15,652 bases of DNA from JAVBTT01 sp031556035 (GTDB lineage: Bacteria > Bacillota > Clostridia > Oscillospirales > UBA929), in the NCBI GenBank assembly GCA_031556035.1, contig JAVBTT010000017.1, positions 1 through 15,652 of the forward strand, given 5' to 3'. A program made the translations under genes and the position numbers. This document shows, piece after piece, positions 1 through 7,471 of this stretch; position 1 is the first letter of the stretch, and each line of letters opens with the position of its first letter. A model generated the notes under the pieces. The model worked only from the letters and a program-made list of their open reading frames with translations, made no database searches and had not been told where the DNA came from.

Positions 1-22
1 CGCCAACGGTCACAGGAGCAAT

Positions 23-136
23 GGAAGAAGAACACTCGCCCGAGGGTTCTCTTGTAGTCTTATTTTAGTCCGAATTTTGCCGTTTGTCAAGGACATCGGC
101 GATTTGAGGCTGAGAACCTATACCTGTTCTTCTTCC
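23..136. repeat. Nested imperfect inverted repeat (structured non-coding stretch)
   Basis: The outer arms GGAAGAAGAACA (23-34) and TGTTCTTCTTCC (125-136) are exact reverse complements. Inside them GGTTCTC (45-51) pairs exactly with GAGAACC (112-118). Together they could fold a hairpin of about 114 bases with an asymmetric internal loop and an open apical region. No gene is recognised in this stretch. The short frame 3-68 ending in TAG at 66 could be the tail of an upstream gene, but 21 codons are too few to judge. The fold could be an RNA leader, a transcript end or a mobile-element end; the sequence alone does not decide. Confidence 0.5.
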
Positions 137-144
137 CCATCACT

Positions 145-179
145 CGGCAGAATGCATTCTGCCGGGGGTGGGATTTTTT
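145..179 (+). terminator. Palindrome followed by a T-run, possible intrinsic terminator or attenuator
   Basis: Positions 145-164 (CGGCAGAATGCATTCTGCCG) are a perfect 20-base palindrome. Six T residues follow at 174-179 after a G-rich spacer of nine bases. The spacer is longer than in a textbook terminator, so this is only a candidate. It lies directly behind the nested repeat at 23-136 and just before the SD sequence at about 200, so it would sit in the leader of whatever starts at 212 or 271. Confidence 0.4.
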
Positions 180-199
180 GCGCCCAAAACGGCGCGAGT

Positions 200-388
200 A
201 AAAAGGAGAAGATGAAAAAATGGCAACACAGGTTCTCGGCCGTACCGTCAGGTATGGCTGTATGTAATCAGATACAGGGCATTCTCTTCCCGGCCTTGAT
301 GTCGGCAAATCGTCTATGGCCATCGACGTCCCCGAGGGCGACAACGGCTGCAAGGGCGACGGTCTGCGCTATCTGTCAGGCGCCGTAA
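200..388 (+). other. SD + ATG start out of frame with the GH106 frame; 59-codon reading frame
   Basis: An AAAAGGAG Shine-Dalgarno sequence (about 198-205) precedes ATG at 212 with good spacing. This is the best initiation site near the left end. The frame it opens begins MKKWQHRF, stays open to a TGA at 386-388, has no signal peptide and matches nothing I recognise. It overlaps the GH106 frame (open from 271) in a different phase: a -1 shift anywhere between 271 and 385 would join the two. It may be a start fused to the wrong frame by a deletion, the remains of the original leader of the large gene, or chance. Confidence 0.35.
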
Positions 389-3300
389 ACATCGACGGCA
401 AGGCATATCTGACGATGGAATCGGTCACAGGCCGCGCGATCAACCGGATCAACCTGGCCGACGTATTGACCGAGGTCACGCATAACTTCTCCCATGGCGT
501 CAACCGCCACATCCTACACGGCACGCCCTATTCCAAAACCCTCAACGCGGAGCAAGCCGACTGGCCGGGCTGGATGCCCTTCAGAGCCGGCTCCTTCGGC
601 AGCGCCTATACTTACCGCCAAATCTGGTGGGAAGACGCCACCGCCACCATGACAAACTACATGTCCAGAATCGAAGCTGTCCTGCAAAAAGGAACGGCCA
701 AAATCGACTTTGCTGTCCTGCTCAATCAGGCGGCGGCCACCAGCATGGGCAACGGCAATACGTTCCAGGCGGTGCTCGACGCCGGCTACTCTTATAACCG
801 TGTCTCCGAAGCTATGCTTGAACACCCCAGCTGCGTGGTCGAAGACGGGGTGCTGTGCGCGGATGGCCCCGAATACAAGGCGTTGGTCCTAGACCGTGTG
901 TCGATCATTTCGCTGAATGGCATGCAGACCGTTCTCGATTACGCGAAGGCCGGACTGCCCATCGTCATTCAAAGCGGCGGCGTCACAGGGGTCTACGGCA
1001 GCAAAACCGGCGACGACGCACTCGTGAAGGAGCTCTTCGAGGAATTGAAGACAATATCCAATGTGAGGGTAGTCTCCTCCGCCAATGCCGTTGTGGACGC
1101 GCTACGTGAGCTTGAAGTTACTCCTTACGCCAGTTACGGCGTCTCCCGGCTTGAAGCAACGTTGTACAAGGATGACGCTGACGGAACAAATTACTATTAC
1201 ATGTACAACAACACCCGCCCCAACAACTCCGGCATGCTGGCCAACGGACAGGGAGCCAGCTACAAGGGCGACACGAATGCCATCAACAAGGCAGTCATCA
1301 CGTTGGAGGGCTCCGGTGTCCCCTATAAGCTGGACGCTTTCACCGGTGAGGTTGCTCAGGTCGGTCAGTACACCGATAACGGCGACGGCACGGTCACCTT
1401 TGTGCTCGACAAGCTCATGGGCGGAGAAGCTGTGATTTACGCAATCACGGAGAACACAACCGATTTCCCGAAGCCCGCCGCTTATGTGAAGAGTGTTGAC
1501 AATTCAACCGCCGACTACAGTATCGTGCAGACCAGCAAAGGATTGGCTCTCCGTTCCAATACCCCGGGCGCCTACACGGTAACGATGTCTGACAACGCCA
1601 CGGTAAACGTGGCTGTGGAGAAGGCGCTGAGTACGCTCAGCCTGAGCTCGGAAAAATGGGATCTGGTCATCGACAGCTATGGTCCAAAGTACCCGAACGC
1701 ATCAGGCAAGAGCACAAAGAACTACGCTTCCTCAGCAGCCATGGTGGATGAAAACGGCATCATGACCGTTGACCCAAGCGAAACCGTTATCAGCACCGTT
1801 GATTTCGGAGAACAAAGCCTGGGCAACTGGAAGGACATTTCGGCTACGGCTGAGCAGCTGGCCTTGCTCAATTTTGCCGGAACCGCAAGCGGCATGCAGT
1901 ATGTCGCGGGTGTCGGCTACTACACCCTCACCTTTGACGCCCCCGCCGATTGGGACGAGAATACCGGGGCCTATCTGGACGTAGCTTACGGCTCAGATCA
2001 AATCGGATCATACATTGTAAACGGGGTCGAGATCAAAGAGGTCAGCAATATCACAGATCGGGTGGATCTGGCCGGATTGCTGCTCCCCGGCAAAAACACC
2101 ATCACCATCAAGCTGAGCACCACACTGTTTCCCAGAGCTTTCTATGAACACCATGGGTACTCCGGATCTATCGCGTCGGTTTCCAACGGGCTAACGGGCG
2201 TTACACTGACGCCTTACACACAGATTGAGCTTGCGGCATCCGCTGACAATTCAATTGCCGCCGGCATGATTGACCCAAAAGTTAAGGCCAAGCCGATGGC
2301 CCGCATGTGGTTCCCGGACGCCGGCGCGGGCTGGGAAGATGAGGATGGGCAAAACTATCTGTGGATGGTTGAAAAGCAAATCAAGGATATGTACGACGCG
2401 GGGTTCGGCGGCGTGGAAATTACCATGCTGGCGGATGAAAATTCCATGACGACGGCTAATTCAAAAAAGTTCGGCTGGGGAAGCGCGGCCTATGTTAACA
2501 TCATTAAAACAGCGCTTACGGTGGCAAACAACGAAGCGCTGTGCCCCGGCGGGTTTATCATTGATGTAACAATAACGGCGCACTGGCCTCCTACGATCAA
2601 TACGGTCGACCCTAACGATGATGGCCAGCAGCAGGAATACAGAACACAAACGCAGGTTCTTTCCAGAGAGATGGCTGAGGCCGCTTTATCCGGGACCGGC
2701 AGCTACAACCTGAAGCTGCCAACTATGAAAGTCGCGGATCAGTTTATTTTCACCAATACAATTATAGCTGTCGCGGCCGCGAGGGTAACCGCTGCCGGGG
2801 CAACACCGACAGTGGCGTTTGATACAATAGACAAGCTCACTGGCAAACCCACGGGAGTAACACATGCGGCAGGCGTGCTTCCGGGCTCCGGAACAACTCC
2901 GGTTACCGACCGCGTGGCTGATGTCAGCCAGGGTGAGTACTACCCGAACGGCACCAGGATCACGCTCGCCAATGACTGGTCGTCAGTCACGGTAGGCGGA
3001 GCAACCGGAACTGTGACGATGTCAACGACGACCACGGACTTGTGGGATTGGAAAGCGAATGCCACCTCCGGATATCCTATGAAGAACATACAAAACGAAT
3101 ACGCGGTGGATAACTCGGAGCTCAAGGCGTATCTGGAAAAAATGAATATTGACCCCGCTGATCTACGTACGGCGGAGCAGATATCCGCTCTTTCCACCCC
3201 GCAGGCAGGCGACATTGTAATTATGGGCAGCTACAGGCAGGGAACAGGCCAAAAGACTTCGGGCGGCGGCGGATCCACGCTTATGATACCCAGATACTAC

Positions 3301-6300
3301 GTAACGGATTACTTCAACGAGGCGGGCGCTAAAGCTGTTACGGACTATTGGGAGAAATATATGCTGGACGCAACTGACGACATAAATTCCCCCAATTATG
3401 TGGAAGGCATCATGGATACGAACGGCAGGACACTCAGAGAGCTGTTTCAGGCAAACGCCAACAAATGCCATGTTTCAGCAATATTTGAGGACTCCATCGA
3501 GGCTTCGTTCAGCGCGACAACCTGGACGGCAAAAGGCGTGGAGGAATTCTACAACTTGTACGGATATAGCTGTGAGCCATATTTGTTCAATGCTGTAAAC
3601 AGAGGCTCGGCCGCCGCGAACGTCACCGGCGACAACGGTTACATGGGAAGAGTTACGGAGGATATACGCCGTATGCTCGCCACCCTTTATGCGGAAAAGC
3701 ACGCTAAGCCTATCAGCGAATGGACAAAGACCTTTGGGTACAGCTACCGTGCGCAGGCGTACTCTCTTTCCGGCCTGGACGTTGTCGGCGCAGCTGTTGC
3801 GGTGGACATTCCCGAAGGGGACAACTCCTCCAACGGGGACGGCCTGAGAAAGCTCAGAAGCGCGGCGAACTTAAAGAAGGACGGCTACAGGATGCTCTCC
3901 ATGGAGGCGTTGACCGTAGGTAACGGCGTACGCGAGCATTTGAACTGGAATTACGTCATTTCAAGGGTGAACTCGGACGCCTCGGACGGCGTTAACCGCT
4001 TGATATTCCATGGCTCAAACTTTGTAAGAACATATGCGGGAGATGCCCGCAACGGAACCTCGGGTTCCACTTGGCCGGGCTGGACATGGAATTTTGCCAA
4101 ATATTCCGCAGCTCAAACCTGGTGGGACGACGCTCATATTCTAGCCGACTATATATCTGCCTTGCAGGCCATGCTGCAGGGAGGTTCCACCAAGGTCGAG
4201 TTTGCAGTGCTCACGGACATACCCAGCAACTTCAGCCAGGGCAGCGGAGATGGCTTCGCGGCAATGATGAACGCGGGTTATATGTACAACAATATCAGCG
4301 AAGCGGTGTTCAGCCAGATTGATGCGGCAACGGACAGCAACGGCAATGGCGTGCCGGATGATCTCGAGGGCGGAATGATCCGGAATAATCTTGGGGGACC
4401 CGGGTACAAGGCTCTCGTGGTCAATAACGCGACGTATATGAGCGTTTCCGCGGCGAATACAATCAAGGCGGTAGCTGACGCTGGAATACCGGTTATCTTC
4501 TACGGCGCAAATACGCCGTTCAAGGTTTACGGCACCGAAAAGCACGCCGGTGAAGACGCTGAAGTGAAAGCAATAATCGATGGACTCATAGCCGACTCCG
4601 GCAACAACGTGTACAGAGCAACGACTCAGGAGCAGATTATCGATATACTTAAGGACGACGGCATTGAGCCCTATGTCTCTTATGACTTTACTGACGAGTC
4701 TGTGGCGCAGGTTCAGACCACAACGCAGATAGATGAAGCTACAGGAACATATTACTATCTGCTGTACAACAACAATGCTACAGGCTATGTCGGTTCATCC
4801 GAAGGCCGCCCTGGCAGCCACACCAAGGGTGCAAACGGCATGGAGCCCAAGGCGGGCAGCGACTTGAGCTTTAGCGCAGCTCTTACGGGCCAGACACAGT
4901 ACGCGTATGAGTTCGACCTGCACACGCAGACAATTAAGCCTCTGGATAATTACACGGTCGCTGACGGCAAGATTGTCGCGAATATCGACCTGCCCAAGAA
5001 CGAGTGCAAGGTAATAATCGTTAAAGGCGCGGACGAGACATCAGGCTTATTCCCCACGTTTGATACGGAGTTTACGAAAAAGACGTTCGCCGGCACCATA
5101 AACCTCCCCGGCGCGGGTTGGACTATGGACCTTCAAAGCTGGTCACAAATGTTCACGGTGGCTGAAACGAACACGCTGACCGGCACAAACGGCGCGTGGG
5201 TTGATCCGGTGACGTTCTTCAAAGTGCCTGAAGGCACGCCCGACGCTATTTGGCAGAACATTGTCAACCCAGAATTCTCGGTTAAGACCAATGTTACGCT
5301 TGAAGGTGTTAAGCTTGGAATTTGGGATACGGCGGTTAAAAAAGACTTCTATCTGACAGACAAAGATCCTATGAGCTTTGAAAAGGCTTATAACGAAAGC
5401 GGACAGGATATTACCGACAGCTTATTCAGCTATCTTGCCTTGGGCGAGTCCAATGTGACGTCTATGGCCAAGATAGTGGGTAGGGCGATATACAGGAACA
5501 CCTTCGACGTAAATACAGGCGGCATAGACGGTATCGAGCTTACCGTTGACCACAATCAGGAAATGATAGGCTATGTCAGGATTAACGGGACAGTTTACGA
5601 TAAAGAGGTTAATCCAATGACGGGAAAACTCTTTGTTGAGAAATCTGCCCTCAACAACGGCGAGAACAGTATCGAAATCCTTATAATGACGCCTTACGGG
5701 CACCGCAGCCTGCACGGGAGTTCAGGCTATACAGATGATTCGTCTAACTTCTCCGCACTGTCTGTATACGGAATAAACACTGTATCATACAGGCCGTATG
5801 TCAACAACGCGCCCCTTGCCGTCTCCGTCTCGACCTCGACGATCGTGGAAACGCTAGGCGCGTACCTGAACATCACGGTGGGAGGCGCGCCCGAGGGCGC
5901 AGCTCTCAGCGCCTATCTGGAGGCGGATGGAGAGCAGCTCGGGGAGATCGTATCCAGTTCCGCAGGCAAGCTCCGCATGTACCTCAAGGCCGCGCCCGCG
6001 CAGGGAACGTACAGGCTGATTGTCACCGGCGACGGATTTGAGGGCAGCTGCGAGATCAATGTCGTCGAGTACAACACCAATATCTGGACTGCGACGCCGT
6101 TCGCGGGCGAAGACGGATTCCTTAGCATCAAGTTCAATGCGCAGATTTCCAGCAAGACGGGCTTCGTCAAGGCCGTCAAGATTGGGGATCAGACCTTTAA
6201 CGGCGTCCAGGTCGGTGACGATGTTCTGAAAACCGGCGCCATGTATGACAGCATCCCCGAGGGCGGCAAGATCGTGGTCTCCGGCGTGAAGTATCCGGTG

Positions 6301-6342
6301 CTCTTCCCAAGCTACAGCTTCACCTTCACTGTCACAAAGTAG
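316..6342 (+). CDS. Giant GH106-type (alpha-L-rhamnosidase-like) protein, 5'-truncated, one and a half catalytic modules
   Basis: Residues are numbered from ATG 316 (2008 aa). The family removes alpha-L-rhamnose from plant or bacterial polysaccharides. Residues 659-1490 form a complete GH106-like module: KPMARMWFP (659), GFGGVEITML (696), FEDSIE (1058-1062), LSMEA with E1197, then GVNRLIFHG, WPGW and QTWW. Residues 1-375 repeat only the second half of that module (LTMES with E35, GVNRHILHG, WPGW, IWW) at roughly 40% identity, so the copies are old paralogues. Beta-rich regions follow each copy (about 400-650, 1500-1830), and two Ig-like segments end the protein (about 1829-2008). A secreted enzyme is expected but no signal peptide exists. 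ATG 316 has no SD, and similarity to copy 2 extends upstream (GLDVGKSS) to a stop at 268-270. I infer a 5'-truncated or rearranged gene. Family assignment is good; substrate is unknown. Confidence 0.8.
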   Translation: MAIDVPEGDNGCKGDGLRYLSGAVNIDGKAYLTMESVTGRAINRINLADVLTEVTHNFSHGVNRHILHGTPYSKTLNAEQADWPGWMPFRAGSFGSAYTYRQIWWEDATATMTNYMSRIEAVLQKGTAKIDFAVLLNQAAATSMGNGNTFQAVLDAGYSYNRVSEAMLEHPSCVVEDGVLCADGPEYKALVLDRVSIISLNGMQTVLDYAKAGLPIVIQSGGVTGVYGSKTGDDALVKELFEELKTISNVRVVSSANAVVDALRELEVTPYASYGVSRLEATLYKDDADGTNYYYMYNNTRPNNSGMLANGQGASYKGDTNAINKAVITLEGSGVPYKLDAFTGEVAQVGQYTDNGDGTVTFVLDKLMGGEAVIYAITENTTDFPKPAAYVKSVDNSTADYSIVQTSKGLALRSNTPGAYTVTMSDNATVNVAVEKALSTLSLSSEKWDLVIDSYGPKYPNASGKSTKNYASSAAMVDENGIMTVDPSETVISTVDFGEQSLGNWKDISATAEQLALLNFAGTASGMQYVAGVGYYTLTFDAPADWDENTGAYLDVAYGSDQIGSYIVNGVEIKEVSNITDRVDLAGLLLPGKNTITIKLSTTLFPRAFYEHHGYSGSIASVSNGLTGVTLTPYTQIELAASADNSIAAGMIDPKVKAKPMARMWFPDAGAGWEDEDGQNYLWMVEKQIKDMYDAGFGGVEITMLADENSMTTANSKKFGWGSAAYVNIIKTALTVANNEALCPGGFIIDVTITAHWPPTINTVDPNDDGQQQEYRTQTQVLSREMAEAALSGTGSYNLKLPTMKVADQFIFTNTIIAVAAARVTAAGATPTVAFDTIDKLTGKPTGVTHAAGVLPGSGTTPVTDRVADVSQGEYYPNGTRITLANDWSSVTVGGATGTVTMSTTTTDLWDWKANATSGYPMKNIQNEYAVDNSELKAYLEKMNIDPADLRTAEQISALSTPQAGDIVIMGSYRQGTGQKTSGGGGSTLMIPRYYVTDYFNEAGAKAVTDYWEKYMLDATDDINSPNYVEGIMDTNGRTLRELFQANANKCHVSAIFEDSIEASFSATTWTAKGVEEFYNLYGYSCEPYLFNAVNRGSAAANVTGDNGYMGRVTEDIRRMLATLYAEKHAKPISEWTKTFGYSYRAQAYSLSGLDVVGAAVAVDIPEGDNSSNGDGLRKLRSAANLKKDGYRMLSMEALTVGNGVREHLNWNYVISRVNSDASDGVNRLIFHGSNFVRTYAGDARNGTSGSTWPGWTWNFAKYSAAQTWWDDAHILADYISALQAMLQGGSTKVEFAVLTDIPSNFSQGSGDGFAAMMNAGYMYNNISEAVFSQIDAATDSNGNGVPDDLEGGMIRNNLGGPGYKALVVNNATYMSVSAANTIKAVADAGIPVIFYGANTPFKVYGTEKHAGEDAEVKAIIDGLIADSGNNVYRATTQEQIIDILKDDGIEPYVSYDFTDESVAQVQTTTQIDEATGTYYYLLYNNNATGYVGSSEGRPGSHTKGANGMEPKAGSDLSFSAALTGQTQYAYEFDLHTQTIKPLDNYTVADGKIVANIDLPKNECKVIIVKGADETSGLFPTFDTEFTKKTFAGTINLPGAGWTMDLQSWSQMFTVAETNTLTGTNGAWVDPVTFFKVPEGTPDAIWQNIVNPEFSVKTNVTLEGVKLGIWDTAVKKDFYLTDKDPMSFEKAYNESGQDITDSLFSYLALGESNVTSMAKIVGRAIYRNTFDVNTGGIDGIELTVDHNQEMIGYVRINGTVYDKEVNPMTGKLFVEKSALNNGENSIEILIMTPYGHRSLHGSSGYTDDSSNFSALSVYGINTVSYRPYVNNAPLAVSVSTSTIVETLGAYLNITVGGAPEGAALSAYLEADGEQLGEIVSSSAGKLRMYLKAAPAQGTYRLIVTGDGFEGSCEINVVEYNTNIWTATPFAGEDGFLSIKFNAQISSKTGFVKAVKIGDQTFNGVQVGDDVLKTGAMYDSIPEGGKIVVSGVKYPVLFPSYSFTFTVTK

Positions 6343-6386
6343 CTTACATATCCGTTCTAAGAGCAAACTTGTTATTTGTCAAAGCC

Positions 6387-6878
6387 TTAGAAGGCAGTGG
6401 GATTTGACAGCCTGTCCCTCCCTCCGAGCAGAACTGCCCGGAGGGAGGGACACCATTTTCCTTGCACGCTCCCTTCGATCTCTTTTGCTTCCGGTCCGGA
6501 CAGATTGGCTTTCGCCAGAGCCTGTTCGGCCTTTATATCCTCCGGCGGGAAGGGCTCGCCCTCCAGGAAAGCTTTCAGGAGAGAAAACTCAGCCCGCGAG
6601 TTGAGCGGTAGGAACCGCAGCTCCCGCAGCAGCTCCAGGTGCTTGTATTTGACGCAGTAATAGAAGTTATAAAGGTCGCCGTTATAGTCGTTCCAGACCT
6701 CAAAGGGGGTGGGCTCCTTGCCGAACAACGCCACGCCGCTGCCGCCAAAGACTTCAATATAGCGGTCGCACTTCAGCGGGAAGCGGCTGAGTATCTCCGG
6801 CAGTATGCTCCGCTTGCCGCCAATCCAGGCGATGGGCGGACTCATGGGGTGTCCGCGGATGTTGGGAAGGTTGGACAT
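6387..6878 (-). pseudogene. Phage-type D12-class adenine-specific DNA methyltransferase, C-terminally truncated
   Basis: The family methylates adenine N6 using S-adenosylmethionine. The 163-residue frame has the N-terminal hallmarks: WIGGK (residues 18-22), the AdoMet-binding FGGSG loop (44-48) and NDYNGDL (63-69). The start ATG at 6878 has GGGAGGG six bases upstream. Family members usually reach 250-300 residues and carry a catalytic (D/N)PPY motif; here it is absent. Residues after about 138 (left of about 6465) come from the hairpin at 6413-6452 and the intergenic sequence, so the gene was cut and reads into foreign DNA before stopping. The style of the N-terminus is that of prophage methylases. 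It is almost certainly inactive. Confidence 0.8.
6413..6452. terminator. Strong GC-rich hairpin between converging genes
   Basis: Arms TGTCCCTCCCTCCG (6413-6426) and CGGAGGGAGGGACA (6439-6452) are perfect reverse complements of 14 bases, and the inner GCAG/CTGC (6428-6431, 6434-6437) extends the stem. On the plus strand TTTT follows at 6456-6459, so it may end transcription of the GH106 gene. On the minus strand it lies inside the last codons of the truncated methyltransferase frame. It could instead be a small palindromic repeat that marks a rearrangement point. Confidence 0.6.
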
Positions 6879-6976
6879 CTACATCCCTCCCATTCGCGGC
6901 TCCAACTTGAACTCCTCCCGCATACAGAAGTGACGGGGTAACGATGTCCGTTGTGGACATGGTAGATGCCGTGCAT
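6842..6976 (-). CDS. Possible small ORF upstream of the methyltransferase fragment (44 aa)
   Basis: ATG at 6976 is preceded at about six bases by GGAGGG, a good ribosome-binding site. The frame begins MHGIYHVHNGHRYPV and ends at TGA 6842-6844, overlapping the start of the methyltransferase in another phase. An alternative in a third phase ends MREEFKLEPRMGGM at a stop just before ATG 6878 and could be the tail of a lost phage gene. I recognise neither. Low confidence that either is real; one of them is probably what the SD served before the region decayed. Confidence 0.25.
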   Translation of the reverse strand: MHGIYHVHNGHRYPVTSVCGRSSSWSREWEGCRCPTFPTSADTP

Positions 6977-7005
6977 AGAAAACCCTCCAATCTTCAGTTT
7001 TAGGC

Positions 7006-7053
7006 AAAACAAAAAGCCGCCGGCCTGTGTGCGTGAATAACAGGTCGACGGCT
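7006..7053 (-). terminator. Intrinsic terminator, minus strand
   Basis: Arms at 7015-7028 (AGCCGCCGGCCTGT) and 7040-7053 (ACAGGTCGACGGCT) pair at 12 of 14 positions, plus one G-U pair and one mismatch, around an 11-base loop. Read on the minus strand the stem runs straight into TTTTTGTTTT (7015-7006), a textbook tail. It would stop transcription coming from the right, 140 bases beyond the terminator of the tRNA. No gene now ends between the two, so it may belong to a lost gene. Between 7054 and 7143 I see nothing else. Confidence 0.75.
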
Positions 7054-7143
7054 CTGATGTGATTGTTTTTACTGTGCTTTTTTCATTCCTCCTCTACCCA
7101 AAACTATCCGGATTCACCTTGCATGATTTGCTGTAAATAATGA

Positions 7144-7185
7144 TAAAACAAAAGGTCTTTTGGGCTTATTACACCCAAAAGACCT
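7144..7185 (-). terminator. Intrinsic terminator of tRNA-Ala
   Basis: Perfect 12-base arms AGGTCTTTTGGG (7153-7164) and CCCAAAAGACCT (7174-7185) enclose a nine-base loop. On the minus strand the stem is followed by TTTTGTTTT (7152-7144). It begins six bases after the CCA end of the tRNA, so it ends the tRNA transcript. Confidence 0.9.
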
Positions 7186-7191
7186 CTGTTT

Positions 7192-7267
7192 TGGTGGAGA
7201 TAAGCGGATTCGAACCGCTGACCTCTCGGATGCGAACCGAGCGCACTCCCAGCTGTGCTATACCCCC
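7192..7267 (-). tRNA. tRNA-Ala (anticodon CGC)
   Basis: A 76-base cloverleaf read on the minus strand: acceptor arms GGGGGTA and TATCTCC with the G3-U70 pair that identifies alanine tRNAs, D stem GCAC/GTGC, anticodon stem CTCGG/CCGAG with loop TTCGCAT (anticodon CGC, codon GCG), T arm AGCGG-TTCGAAT-CCGCT, discriminator A and an encoded CCA (7194-7192). It has its own promoter and terminator. All stems are intact, so the gene is functional by sequence. tRNA 3' ends are common integration sites, and a phage-gene remnant lies on that side. Confidence 0.97.
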
Positions 7268-7328
7268 ACATAATATGAAATTTTACGGCTTGTCCAAAAG
7301 CATCGTGATTGTAAAACCAACAGAAAAT

Positions 7329-7357
7329 ATTATACTATGGCACAGATGGGTTGTCAA
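7329..7357 (-). promoter_or_regulatory. Consensus sigma-A promoter of tRNA-Ala
   Basis: On the minus strand TTGACA (7357-7352) and TATAAT (7334-7329) are both perfect and exactly 17 bases apart. Transcription would begin near 7322, giving a leader of about 55 bases before the tRNA at 7267. Upstream (7363-7420) lie A/T tracts and repeated AATCCCT motifs, described separately. Confidence 0.92.
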
Positions 7358-7416
7358 TCCCTAAAAAGATCAGGGATTGAAAATCAAAAAGATTAGGGAG
7401 TGCTGAATCAGGGATT
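7355..7416. repeat. Cluster of AATCCCT/AGGGATT motifs around the tRNA promoter -35 box
   Basis: CAATCCCT (7355-7362) and AGGGATTG (7372-7379) form a perfect inverted repeat with nine bases between; the first arm overlaps the -35 box. ATCAGGGATT occurs exactly twice (7369-7378, 7407-7416), with a degenerate ATTAGGGAGT between (7392-7401). AAAAAGAT(C/T)AGGGA is repeated at 7363 and 7386. The A-tracts may act as an UP element; the repeated motif may be an operator. The rest of 7271-7471 holds the tRNA leader and a weak CGGGT/ACCCG stem beyond the binding-protein gene, with no clear terminator for that operon. Confidence 0.5.
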
Positions 7417-7471
7417 AGAGCAGGTGTGTACGGGTCTCAATGAACGGCAACCCCAGGGGAGTGTACCCGCG

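Noticed and set aside
104..126. GGCTGAGA ... ACCTG resembling parts of a TPP riboswitch
   Set aside because: The second conserved core (TGATCTGG..TAATACCAGCG-like) is absent, and the bases are better used in the nested inverted repeat.
212..270. Frame-1 or frame-3 translation upstream of 271 as a degraded continuation of module 1
   Set aside because: Both frames can be aligned weakly to the TFGYSYRAQAYS stretch of module 2, but each only with a few identities and each needs a stop or frameshift, so neither can be claimed.
5854..6366. 170-residue minus-strand open frame at the end of the GH106 gene
   Set aside because: Shadow of the Ig-like C-terminus; no recognisable domain.
7423..7466. Terminator of the regulator/binding-protein operon
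   Set aside because: Only a five-base CGGGT/ACCCG stem and no T-run; read-through into the tRNA unit seems equally likely.
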